Positions 7,952-14,554 of a stretch of DNA of 36,195 nucleotides are shown here, piece after piece. The notes beneath the pieces are model-generated. The model was not told the origin of the DNA. It searched no databases and worked only from the letters and a program-made list of their open reading frames with translations. The position numbers were made by a program, and so were the translations under genes. The DNA comes from JAYGED01 sp046582565 (lineage in GTDB: Bacteria; Pseudomonadota; Alphaproteobacteria; JAAXGF01): positions 1 through 36,195 of the forward strand of contig JAYGED010000315.1 of NCBI GenBank assembly GCA_046582565.1, given 5' to 3'. Position 1 is the stretch's first letter. Every line of letters starts with the position of its first letter.

Positions 7952-8875
7952 ATGAACACCGTCACCAAACTGCGCCATCCGGAGAAGCGCAACCGGCCCG
8001 ATAACCCGCCAATGCGCAAGCCGCCCTGGATTAGGGTCAAGGCGCCGATGTCCAAGGGCTATCAGGAAACCCGCGAGATCGTCCGCCGCCATGGCCTTTC
8101 CACGGTCTGCGAGGAAGCCGGCTGTCCCAATATCGGCGAATGCTGGGAAAAGAAGCACGCCACCATGATGATCATGGGCGAGACCTGCACCCGGGCCTGC
8201 GCCTTCTGCAACGTGGCGACCGGCAAGCCGAGCGCTCTCGACGCCAGTGAGCCGATCAACATCGGCCTGGCGGTTGCCGAGATGGGGCTTGCCCATGTGG
8301 TCGTCACCAGTGTCGACCGCGACGATCTCGATGACGGCGGGGCCGGGCACTTCGCCGCCGTGATCGGCGCCATTCGCGCCGCCGCGCCGGGATCCACCAT
8401 CGAGGTGCTGACCCCCGACTTCATGCATAAGGAAGGCGCCATCGAGACCGTGCTCGAAGCCCGCCCCGATGTCTTCAACCATAATCTCGAGACGGTCCCC
8501 AGGCTCTATCCCACCATCCGCCCCGGGGCGCGCTATTTCACCAGTTTGGAATTGCTCCACCGGGTCAAACGCCTGGACCCGGAAATGTTCACCAAGTCGG
8601 GCCTGATGGTCGGCCTTGGCGAGACCCGCGATGAGGTCCATCAGGTGATGGATGACTTACGCGCGGCGGAGGTGGATTTCCTGACCATGGGTCAATATCT
8701 CCAGCCGACCCTCAAGCACGCCGCCGTGGATTGCTTCGTGACCCCTGAAGAATTCGATGATTTCGCCGCCATGGCGCGCGGCAAGGGCTTTCTCATGGTC
8801 GCAGCTTCGCCGCTGACCCGTTCGTCCTACCACGCCGGGGATGACTTCGAGAAACTGCGCGCAGCGCGCGGCTAA
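7952..8875 (+). CDS. lipA: Lipoyl synthase (radical SAM)
   Basis: LipA inserts two sulphurs into protein-bound octanoyl groups to make the lipoyl cofactor. The 307-residue protein has both iron-sulphur motifs: the auxiliary-cluster cysteines in CEEAGCPNIGEC, and the radical-SAM CTRACAFC (Cx3Cx2C). The conserved C-terminal RSSYHA is present; its Ser ligates the auxiliary cluster in studied enzymes. The N-terminus carries the family block RKPPWIRVKAP. The gene begins three bases after the lpd stop. Its position right behind the genes of a complex with two lipoyl-bearing subunits makes sense: PdhB, PdhC and the cofactor enzyme are made together. No lipB (octanoyltransferase) is in the window. 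Confidence 0.97.
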   Translation: MNTVTKLRHPEKRNRPDNPPMRKPPWIRVKAPMSKGYQETREIVRRHGLSTVCEEAGCPNIGECWEKKHATMMIMGETCTRACAFCNVATGKPSALDASEPINIGLAVAEMGLAHVVVTSVDRDDLDDGGAGHFAAVIGAIRAAAPGSTIEVLTPDFMHKEGAIETVLEARPDVFNHNLETVPRLYPTIRPGARYFTSLELLHRVKRLDPEMFTKSGLMVGLGETRDEVHQVMDDLRAAEVDFLTMGQYLQPTLKHAAVDCFVTPEEFDDFAAMARGKGFLMVAASPLTRSSYHAGDDFEKLRAARG

Positions 8876-8882
8876 TTCTTCC

Positions 8883-9323
8883 ATGGCGACCCATGCCGAA
8901 CGCCGGGTGCTGCCCTATACGCCGGAACAGATGTTCGCCCTGGTCGCCGATGTGGAGCGCTATCCGGAATTTCTGCCCTGGTGCCGCGCCTCTCGCATCA
9001 CCCGGCGCGAGGGTGATGTGCTCTATGCGGATCTGGTTATCGGCTTCAAGATGTTCCGTGAGCGCTTCACCTCGAAGGTCACCATGACTCCGTCCAGCAT
9101 CATCAAAGTCGATTACATCAAAGGTCCGATGCGCCACCTCAACAATCATTGGCGCTTCGAGCCCCACGATGACGGCTGCCTGATCGATTTCTACGTGGAT
9201 TTTGAATTTCACTCGGCCTTCCTGGAGCGCGCCATCGGCCTGCTGTTCCATGAAGCGTCGCGCCGCATGGTCTCGGCCTTCGAGACACGCGCCAAGAAAC
9301 TCTACGGAGCGCCCCGCAAATGA
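8883..9323 (+). CDS. COQ10/RatA-type START-domain protein (ubiquinone-binding)
   Basis: The 146-residue protein belongs to the polyketide cyclase/START superfamily, in the COQ10/RatA branch. Signatures are YTPEQMFALVADVERYPEFLPWC near the N-terminus, the central FTSKVTM strand, GPMRHLNNHWRFEP, and the C-terminal helix LFHEASRRMVSAFETRAKKLYG. In the COQ10 group such proteins bind coenzyme Q and support its delivery to the respiratory chain. The E. coli homologue RatA has been described as a ribosome-association inhibitor, so the exact role is open. The ATG at 8883 lies seven bases after the lipA stop. An in-frame ATG at 8841 would overlap lipA and precede the fold, so I rejected it. The stop overlaps the next start in an ATGA. 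Confidence 0.85.
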   Translation: MATHAERRVLPYTPEQMFALVADVERYPEFLPWCRASRITRREGDVLYADLVIGFKMFRERFTSKVTMTPSSIIKVDYIKGPMRHLNNHWRFEPHDDGCLIDFYVDFEFHSAFLERAIGLLFHEASRRMVSAFETRAKKLYGAPRK

Positions 9324-10186
9324 ACGGATACCCGTTCGAGACACAGCCATTGAGTGACGTCTTCGGCGTGGAGATTTGCGGCGTCGATGTATCGGGGCCC
9401 CTCGAGCCGGGAATCTTCGCTGCTATCCATAACGCTTTTCACGGCCATTCGGTGCTGCTGTTTCGGGGCCAGAGTTTCACGCCCGAAAGCCTGATCGACT
9501 TCAGCAAGAACTTCGGCGACATCGACCTGTTTATCGACCCGCAATACCGCCTGGATGGTTATCCCGAGGTAATTGTTGTCGGCAATGTGATGGTGGACGG
9601 TTTGATGACGTCATTGTTCATCAACATCGACGAAGAATGGCATACCGACCGCAGCTACATGACCCTTCCCAGCCTGGGCTCGTTATTCTATGCCGTCGAG
9701 GCGCCGCCCGTGGGCGCCGCCACCCGCTTCGCCAGCGCCTATGCGGCTTACGATGCGCTGCCCGCCGAGACCAAGATGCGGATCGACGGCCTGCGGGCGG
9801 TTCATGACATGGCTACGCTCGATGTGCATTTGCGAACCCAGGACCCGACCCGGCCCCCCCTGACCGACGCCCAACGCCGCGAGGTGCCGCCGGTGTCTCA
9901 CCCCCTGGTTCGCACCCACCCGGTTACCGGGCGAAAATCCCTGTTTATCTGTCCCGAAGTCATCTCAGAGGTCGAAGGATTGCCTATGGACGAGGGCAGG
10001 GAGCTGCTGCTCTCGCTAACCACTCACGCCTCGCAGCCACGCTTCGTCTACACACATGAATGGCAGAATGGGGATCTGGTGGTGTGGGATAACCGCTGCA
10101 CCCTGCATACGGCGACATCCTATGATACGGACAAATACCGCCGCGTCATGTGGCGCACCACAATCGAAGGCGATGCGCCGCGGTAA
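9320..10186 (+). CDS. TauD/TfdA-family Fe(II)/2-oxoglutarate dioxygenase, substrate unknown
   Basis: The 288-residue protein has the TauD/TfdA double-stranded beta-helix signatures. The iron triad reads HTD (His108, Asp110) and His263 in the WDNRCTLHTAT block. The Arg-rich YRRVMWRTTI near 273-281 supplies the 2-oxoglutarate-binding Arg. HSVLLFRGQ near residue 43 and the FASAYAAYDALP block are also family-like. Members hydroxylate small molecules such as taurine, 2,4-D, alkyl sulphates or carnitine precursors while decarboxylating 2-oxoglutarate; nothing here fixes the substrate. The start overlaps the COQ10-like stop by four bases, so the gene appears co-translated with it, an odd partner for a catabolic enzyme. 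Codon use looks like the neighbours. It ends seven bases from the opposing CinA-like gene. Confidence 0.87.
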   Translation: MNGYPFETQPLSDVFGVEICGVDVSGPLEPGIFAAIHNAFHGHSVLLFRGQSFTPESLIDFSKNFGDIDLFIDPQYRLDGYPEVIVVGNVMVDGLMTSLFINIDEEWHTDRSYMTLPSLGSLFYAVEAPPVGAATRFASAYAAYDALPAETKMRIDGLRAVHDMATLDVHLRTQDPTRPPLTDAQRREVPPVSHPLVRTHPVTGRKSLFICPEVISEVEGLPMDEGRELLLSLTTHASQPRFVYTHEWQNGDLVVWDNRCTLHTATSYDTDKYRRVMWRTTIEGDAPR

Positions 10187-10193
10187 CGAAGTT

Positions 10194-10691
10194 CTATTCC
10201 AGCCGTTGGAGAATCAGATCGAGGGCCGCTTCTACGCTGGCCATGCGCACTTCGTCTCGTCCGATGTCACCGAATTCGTACTTTTCCTCGATGATGCCAC
10301 GGCCTTCCTGGGCGACGGCTATATAGACCAGGCCGGCGGCTTTGGTCGGGCTGGTGCTGCCCGGCCCGGCGACCCCGGTTATGGCGACGGCGAGCTTTAT
10401 TCGCGGCTGGCACCGCGACAGGGCGCCGCCGGCCATGGCGCGGGCGACCGGCGCGCTCACGGCGCCGTTCTCGCCGAGCATTTGCGCAGGCACACCGACC
10501 ATCTCGACCTTGCCGTGCAGGGAATAGGTGATATAGCCGCGATCGATCACGTCCGATGAGCCGGGGATGGCGGTAAGCGCGCCGGTGAGCAAACCCCCGG
10601 TGCAGGATTCGACGGTCACCATCAACAGCTTGGCTTCGCGGCAGCCGTCGATTACCTGGGCGGCTTTGGTCATGATATTGTCGTCGAACAT
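10194..10691 (-). CDS. pncC: CinA C-terminal domain protein, nicotinamide-nucleotide amidase type
   Basis: The 165-residue product is the stand-alone CinA-C domain. The hallmark is TVESCTGGLL near residues 26-35, followed by the LTAIPGSSDVIDRGYITYS region, and later VAITGVAGPGSTSPTKAAGLVYIA. Characterised members (PncC) deamidate nicotinamide mononucleotide to nicotinic acid mononucleotide for NAD salvage. The N-terminal molybdopterin-binding-like COG1058 half of full CinA is absent, which is the normal form in many proteobacteria. It is the third gene of a minus-strand group, seven bases beyond pgpA, so it is probably expressed with ispDF and pgpA. I see no hairpin-plus-T terminator in the seven-base gap to the convergent dioxygenase gene. 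Confidence 0.9.
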   Translation of the reverse strand: MFDDNIMTKAAQVIDGCREAKLLMVTVESCTGGLLTGALTAIPGSSDVIDRGYITYSLHGKVEMVGVPAQMLGENGAVSAPVARAMAGGALSRCQPRIKLAVAITGVAGPGSTSPTKAAGLVYIAVAQEGRGIIEEKYEFGDIGRDEVRMASVEAALDLILQRLE

Positions 10692-10698
10692 TTCAGTA

Positions 10699-11163
10699 TT
10701 AGAAACTCCAAATTCTAGTCACTGCGTAAATCACCAGGGCGCCGCAGACCCCGGCGAGCAGATCGTCGAGCATGACTCCGAGGCCGCCCTCGACCTTGCG
10801 GTCGGCCCAGCCGATGAAAGCCGGTTTGGCGATATCGAACAAGCGGAACAGAACGAAAGCCGCGGCGTAGAGCAGGATATCCGTCGGGATCACGGCAAGC
10901 ACAATGAGCTGCCCGGCCACCTCGTCGATGACGATATAGCCGGGATCATGATCACTTCCTCGCCGCGCCAGAACGGACGATGCCCACCAGCCGGCCAGGA
11001 AAGCCAGGGCGGCGGCCAACAGAACCGCCAGCGGGCCGGCCAGGCCATAGAGCAGCCAGGCCAGGGGCAGGGCGGCCAGAGAGCCCCAGGTGCCCGGCGC
11101 CTTGGGCAACAGGCCGACGCCGCAGACCGTGGCGACCATCATCGCCGGATCGTTGAGTTTCAT
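10699..11163 (-). CDS. pgpA: Phosphatidylglycerophosphatase A
   Basis: PgpA dephosphorylates phosphatidylglycerophosphate to phosphatidylglycerol at the inner membrane. The 154-residue protein has the family's GLLPKAPGTWGSLAALP block near the N-terminus, several hydrophobic segments, the acidic motif IVIDEVAGQL, and the late DRKVEGGLGVMLDDLLAG with the conserved Glu and paired Asp that bind Mg2+. I start it at the ATG at 11163-11161, which overlaps the ispDF stop in an ATGA. An open stretch further upstream in the same frame lies inside ispDF and looks unrelated. The overlap points to translational coupling with ispDF, so isoprenoid-precursor and phospholipid enzymes are made together here. 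Confidence 0.92.
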   Translation of the reverse strand: MKLNDPAMMVATVCGVGLLPKAPGTWGSLAALPLAWLLYGLAGPLAVLLAAALAFLAGWWASSVLARRGSDHDPGYIVIDEVAGQLIVLAVIPTDILLYAAAFVLFRLFDIAKPAFIGWADRKVEGGLGVMLDDLLAGVCGALVIYAVTRIWSF

Positions 11164-12317
11164 AGCGCCGGTACGCGAAGGGTGGCAACGGCGAGGGCGG
11201 CAATGCCTTCGCCGCGACCCAGGAAGCCGAGACGTTCGGTGGTGGTCGCCTTGACGCTGACCCGCCCGCTCGCCACGCCGAACGCCTGCGCCACACAATC
11301 CACCATGGCGGCGCGATGAAGGCTGATGCGCGGCTGCTCGCAGGCCAGGGTGACATCGAGATGGCTGATAACACCGCCAGCCGCCGTCACAAGATCGCCT
11401 GCATGCCCGGCGAACTGCGCGGAAGCGGCGCCACGCCATTGCGGATCGTCGGGCTGGAAATGATCGCCGATATCACCGGCTCCGAGAGCGCCAAGCACGG
11501 CGTCGACCAGGGCATGCAACCCGACATCGGCGTCGGAATGACCGACCAGGCTGCGATCATGCCCGATGCGCACACCGCATAGCATGACATGATCGCCGGG
11601 GCCGAAGGCGTGGACATCGAAGCCCATGCCGGTGCGGGTCTCGAGATTGGCATTTATCAAGGCGGCGAGGCGAGTCAGGTCGCCGTCCGTGGTCACCTTC
11701 AGGTTGTTTTCATCCCCCGCCACCAGACTGACCGCCAATCCGGCGGCCTCGGCGACGGCGGCGTCGTCGGTCAGGCTGCTGCCTTCGGCGGCGCGGTGGG
11801 CATCCAGGATATCGCCATAGCGAAAGCCTTGTGGGGTCTGCGCCCGCCACAGGCCGGCACGCTCGATGGTCTCGGCAATCGTACCGTCACCGCTATCGCG
11901 CTTGAGGGTGTCGCTGACCGCCAGGGCCGGTATGGCGCCGGGCGCGCCGTCGAGGGCGGCGAGCACCCGGTCGATGAGATCAGGCCCGACAGCCGGCCGC
12001 GCGGCATCGTGGATCAACACCCGTTCGGGCGCCATGGACTCGAGGCTGATCAATCCCAGGCGCGCGGAATCCTGACGCGACTCCCCGCCCGGCGTCGGCT
12101 CCAGCAGGTCGAGACCGGCCACCGCATCGTCGTAGAGGGCGCGGTCGTCGGGATGGATCACCACGCGGACCCCATCGACCGCGGGGTGGCCGAGGAAAGC
12201 GGCGGCGCTGCGGTGGAGCAGGGACCGTCCCGCCAGGCTGAGATATTGCTTCGGCAGGTCCGCGCCATAGCGATGACCGCGCCCGGCCGCGACAATAACC
12301 GCATAGGTTCCCGCCAT
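11160..12317 (-). CDS. ispDF: Bifunctional IspD/IspF enzyme of the MEP pathway
   Basis: The protein fuses two non-consecutive MEP-pathway enzymes. Residues 1 to about 225 are IspD (MEP cytidylyltransferase), with VAAGRGHRYG, LPKQYLSL, the IHDAARP motif and WRAQTPQGFR. From about 229 comes IspF (MECDP synthase), with GMGFDVHAF (metal-binding Asp234 and His236), VGHSDADVGLHALVDA, the GDIGDHF block, and the C-terminal KATTTERLGFLGRGEGIAA. The IspDF fusion is typical of alphaproteobacteria. I chose the ATG at 12317 because GGGAGG stands five bases before it; an in-frame ATG at 12329 lies upstream of that site. The length of 385 residues is normal. The gene is first in the ispDF-pgpA-pncC group and diverges from the YpjD-like gene across a palindrome-filled gap. 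Confidence 0.96.
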   Translation of the reverse strand: MAGTYAVIVAAGRGHRYGADLPKQYLSLAGRSLLHRSAAAFLGHPAVDGVRVVIHPDDRALYDDAVAGLDLLEPTPGGESRQDSARLGLISLESMAPERVLIHDAARPAVGPDLIDRVLAALDGAPGAIPALAVSDTLKRDSGDGTIAETIERAGLWRAQTPQGFRYGDILDAHRAAEGSSLTDDAAVAEAAGLAVSLVAGDENNLKVTTDGDLTRLAALINANLETRTGMGFDVHAFGPGDHVMLCGVRIGHDRSLVGHSDADVGLHALVDAVLGALGAGDIGDHFQPDDPQWRGAASAQFAGHAGDLVTAAGGVISHLDVTLACEQPRISLHRAAMVDCVAQAFGVASGRVSVKATTTERLGFLGRGEGIAALAVATLRVPAL

Positions 12318-12345
12318 TGTGCCTCCCATTTAAGCTGCGCGCAGC

Positions 12346-12409
12346 CTAGAGCAATATCCGAAGGAATTGAACCCACAGGGTTCAATGGTTTCGGGTAAAA
12401 TTGCTCTAG
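12346..12409. repeat. Palindromic repeat element A
   Basis: This is a 64-base imperfect palindrome. The outer arms CTAGAGCAAT (12346-12355) and ATTGCTCTAG (12400-12409) are perfect complements. Inside, CCGAA pairs with TTCGG, and the core is ATTGAACCC-ACA-GGGTTCAAT (12366-12386), a nine-base stem with a three-base loop. It could fold on either strand. It lies between divergent gene starts, so it is not a terminator. It shares its end motif and internal blocks with element B, 12 bases away. Confidence 0.9.
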
Positions 12410-12421
12410 CTTTTAAGAAGA

Positions 12422-12487
12422 TAGAGCATCTTTATCCGCCCGTATTGAATCGCTGAAAGCGATTCAATACGGGCGGATGATGCTCTA
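12422..12487. repeat. Palindromic repeat element B
   Basis: This is a 66-base palindrome, stronger than element A. Its core is a perfect 21-base stem, ATCCGCC through AATCGCT at 12434-12454, paired with 12458-12478 around a GAA loop. Outer arms TAGAGCATC (12422-12430) and GATGCTCTA (12479-12487) continue the stem after a three-T bulge on the left. The order TAGAGCA, then ATCCG, then ATTGAA is the same as in element A, so the two are related copies. The structure resembles the dispersed palindromic repeats ending in TAGAGCA/TGCTCTA that I recall from alphaproteobacterial intergenic regions; the family name is uncertain. Confidence 0.92.
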
Positions 12488-12508
12488 GTCCGCGCGAAAG
12501 CGCTGGTC

Positions 12509-12514
12509 TATAAT
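12509..12514 (+). promoter_or_regulatory. Perfect TATAAT -10 box just before the YpjD-like start
   Basis: A perfect TATAAT occurs at 12509-12514, and the ATG of the downstream gene begins at 12521. Transcription would normally start six to eight bases after the box, that is at or beside the ATG, giving a leaderless mRNA. No Shine-Dalgarno-like purine run precedes the ATG, which fits. A good -35 is not visible at 17-18 bases upstream (TAGTCC), and that position falls at the edge of palindrome B. Confidence 0.5.
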
Positions 12515-12520
12515 TGCGCC

Positions 12521-13339
12521 ATGCTAAGGTCTCTGCTTTTCAACATTGCCGCCCTGGCTTCCCTGGCGCCGGCGGCGCTCATTCATTTACGCTATGGCGA
12601 ACAAAGCCTGGATGACAGGCGGCCTGACGGCGTCTTCTGGGCGGTGCTCGCGGTGGCCCTGGCCGGATCGGCGTCTTGGGCGGCCACGCTGCTGGGGGCC
12701 GATTGGCACACCGGTTTCTCGGTCACCTTGTGGGTCAGCATTGCCGCCAGTCTCGCCCTGTTCATGGGATTGTCCCTGATGACGCGCACGGGATGGCGGC
12801 TGACGCCCCTGCTTTTGCCCTATCTGCTGTTGCTCGGTATCGTCGCGACGATCTGGGCCCAAGCCCCTGAGCAACCGCTCGCCACGCAGCCAGGCGCCGA
12901 TTGGCTCGGTGTCCATATCTTGATCTCTGTACTGACCTACGGGCTGTTGACCATTGCCGCCGTTGCCGGGTTCGCCGTGGTGCTCCAGGAGGGCGCCATA
13001 AAGGCCAAGCGGCCGACCCGTCTGACCCGTATTCTGCCGTCGGTCGCCGATGGGGAAAGCCTGCAGATACGCTTGCTGATGGCCGGCGAAATCGTCCTCG
13101 GCGTAGATTTGATAACCGGCGTCGCCGCGCAGTACGCGGGCCAGGGGACTTTCCTGTCGCTCGATCATAAAACTCTACTTTCATTGCTGGCATTCTTAAT
13201 TATAGCCTTGTTATTACTCGCTCATTGGCGTACCGGCATACGCGGACGCAGGGTCGCGCGCTATCTGTTGGTCGCCTATCTGCTGCTCAGCCTGGCCTAT
13301 CCCGGGGTAAAATTTGTTACCGATGTCTTGATGAGCTGA
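12521..13339 (+). CDS. CcsA/YpjD-family cytochrome c assembly-type membrane protein
   Basis: The 272-residue protein has about eight hydrophobic segments and the outline of the CcsA/ResC/YpjD family: WLGVHILISVLTYGLLTIAA (a conserved His in a membrane segment), a Gln/Lys loop, ILPSVADGESLQIRLL, then DHKTLLSLLAFL with the second conserved His, and near the end GIRGRRVARYLL. CcsA and CcmC relatives handle haem for cytochrome c maturation, but the small YpjD branch has no settled function, so I do not assign one. The C-terminal third is more AT-rich than its surroundings, in keeping with Leu/Ile-rich membrane segments. The start at 12521 lacks a ribosome-binding site and follows a perfect -10 box. 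dusB, which often precedes ntrB in alphaproteobacteria, is absent; this gene holds that place. Confidence 0.8.
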   Translation: MLRSLLFNIAALASLAPAALIHLRYGEQSLDDRRPDGVFWAVLAVALAGSASWAATLLGADWHTGFSVTLWVSIAASLALFMGLSLMTRTGWRLTPLLLPYLLLLGIVATIWAQAPEQPLATQPGADWLGVHILISVLTYGLLTIAAVAGFAVVLQEGAIKAKRPTRLTRILPSVADGESLQIRLLMAGEIVLGVDLITGVAAQYAGQGTFLSLDHKTLLSLLAFLIIALLLLAHWRTGIRGRRVARYLLVAYLLLSLAYPGVKFVTDVLMS

Positions 13340-13368
13340 CTTGCATCGAAGGATACGAAGCAATAGAT

Positions 13369-13387
13369 TTGCCCAAAATTTAGGCAA
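13369..13387 (+). promoter_or_regulatory. Near-palindromic 19-base site upstream of ntrB
   Basis: The segment starts TTGCC and ends GGCAA around an A/T-rich centre. Eight of nine base pairs match across the dyad, and the centre falls at 13378. It lies in the 105-base gap before ntrB and is a plausible operator for a dimeric regulator. I cannot assign the regulator, and no clear -35/-10 pair is visible beside it. Confidence 0.35.
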
Positions 13388-13397
13388 CACTGCCACC

Positions 13398-13448
13398 ATG
13401 CCTCTCTACTGTGCCTCTCTACAGGACATAATGGATTTTTTTTCATGA
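13398..13448 (+). other. Possible 16-codon leader ORF overlapping the ntrB start
   Basis: An ATG at 13398 opens a frame reading MPLYCASLQDIMDFFS and stopping at a TGA (13446-13448) that overlaps the ntrB ATG (13445-13447) as ATGA. A second in-frame ATG lies at 13431. The ORF contains a near-tandem repeat, TGCCTCTCTAC at 13399-13409 and again at 13412-13422, and ends in a run of eight Ts at 13436-13443. No ribosome-binding site is obvious before 13398. It could be a translational-coupling leader or chance. A length change in the T run of -2 or +1 would fuse it to ntrB. Confidence 0.3.
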
Positions 13449-14554
13449 CGGTCGCCGCGAAGATCGCGAAGAAGCCAGAGCGCAGACCCGATAGCGACGC
13501 CGTCTTCGAGGCCGTCGTGGATGCGCTTCTGCTGATTGACGGCGATGATGTGATTCGTAACGTCAATCCGGCGGCGGAGCATTTCTTCAGCGCCGGCGAG
13601 GCCCATCTCGTGGGGCTGGCCCTGGGCGATCTGGTGCAGTTCGACAGCCCGCTCCTGGCGCTCGCCGCCAAGAGCCGCGATGGCAACGGCGCGATCACCG
13701 AATACAATCTGGAACTGCTGTCTGCGCGGGCTAAACCGCGAACCGTAGATGCCCAGATGACGGCGATGAGCGATTTCCCCGGCTGGGTTCTGCTGTGTCT
13801 GCGCGAACGCAGCATCGCCCACAAGCTCGACCGCCAACTTAACCACCTCGGCGCCGGACGTTCGGTCGCGGGGCTCGCCGCCACTCTGGCCCATGAAGTG
13901 AAGAATCCCCTGGCCGGCATTCGCGGGGCCGCCCAGCTCCTCGAGCGGGACCTCGACATCGACGGCCGGGAACTGACCCGGCTGATCACCGAGGAATCCG
14001 ACCGGATCTGCGCCCTGGTCGACCGCCTGGAGGTCTTCTCAAGCGACTATTCCCTCGAACGGGCGCCGGTCAACATTCACCAGGTGCTCGACCAGGTGCG
14101 CCGGGCGGCCGAGACCGGGTTTGCCCGGGATGTGAAATTCATCGAAAATTACGACCCTTCGCTGCCCGCTGTGCCGGGCAATCACGATGATCTGGTCAGG
14201 ATCTTCCTGAACCTGGTCAAAAATGCCGCCGAATCCGCATCCTGCAGCGAAATAACCCTGACAACGGCCTATCGCACCGGGCTGAGACAGTCGGCGCCGG
14301 GCGGCAACGGCAACATTCGCCTGCCTCTTATCGTCAGCATCGAAGATAACGGCGAGGGCATTCCGCCGGCGTTGCGCGAGCATCTGTTCGAGCCCTTCAT
14401 CACCAGCAAGACCGGCGGCACCGGACTCGGTCTCGCTCTGGTCGCCAAGACCGTCGGCGATCATGGCGGCGTCGTCGAATTTAACAGTGAACCCGGCTGC
14501 ACGGCTTTCCATGTCATGCTGCCGCTGCAGCACGGCGGGGGCACCGCCCCATGA
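13445..14554 (+). CDS. ntrB: Nitrogen regulation sensor histidine kinase NtrB
   Basis: NtrB is the soluble sensor kinase/phosphatase that, under control of PII proteins, phosphorylates NtrC when nitrogen is scarce. The 369-residue protein has an N-terminal PAS domain (about 20-120), the H-box LAHEVKNPLAGIRGAAQLLE with phospho-acceptor His150, an N-box NLVKNAAES, and ATP-binding motifs DNGEGIP and GTGLGLALV before the C-terminus. No membrane segments are present, in agreement with NtrB rather than NtrY. No good Shine-Dalgarno precedes the ATG, which instead follows a T8 run and overlaps a short upstream ORF. The stop overlaps ntrC in an ATGA, so kinase and regulator are translated together. 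Confidence 0.95.
   Translation: MTVAAKIAKKPERRPDSDAVFEAVVDALLLIDGDDVIRNVNPAAEHFFSAGEAHLVGLALGDLVQFDSPLLALAAKSRDGNGAITEYNLELLSARAKPRTVDAQMTAMSDFPGWVLLCLRERSIAHKLDRQLNHLGAGRSVAGLAATLAHEVKNPLAGIRGAAQLLERDLDIDGRELTRLITEESDRICALVDRLEVFSSDYSLERAPVNIHQVLDQVRRAAETGFARDVKFIENYDPSLPAVPGNHDDLVRIFLNLVKNAAESASCSEITLTTAYRTGLRQSAPGGNGNIRLPLIVSIEDNGEGIPPALREHLFEPFITSKTGGTGLGLALVAKTVGDHGGVVEFNSEPGCTAFHVMLPLQHGGGTAP

Noticed and set aside
13384..13398. Sigma54-like -24/-12 pattern (TGG, then GC after ten bases) upstream of ntrB
   Set aside because: It is on the minus strand, pointing away from ntrB into the 3' end of the YpjD-like gene, and only part of the -24 box matches.
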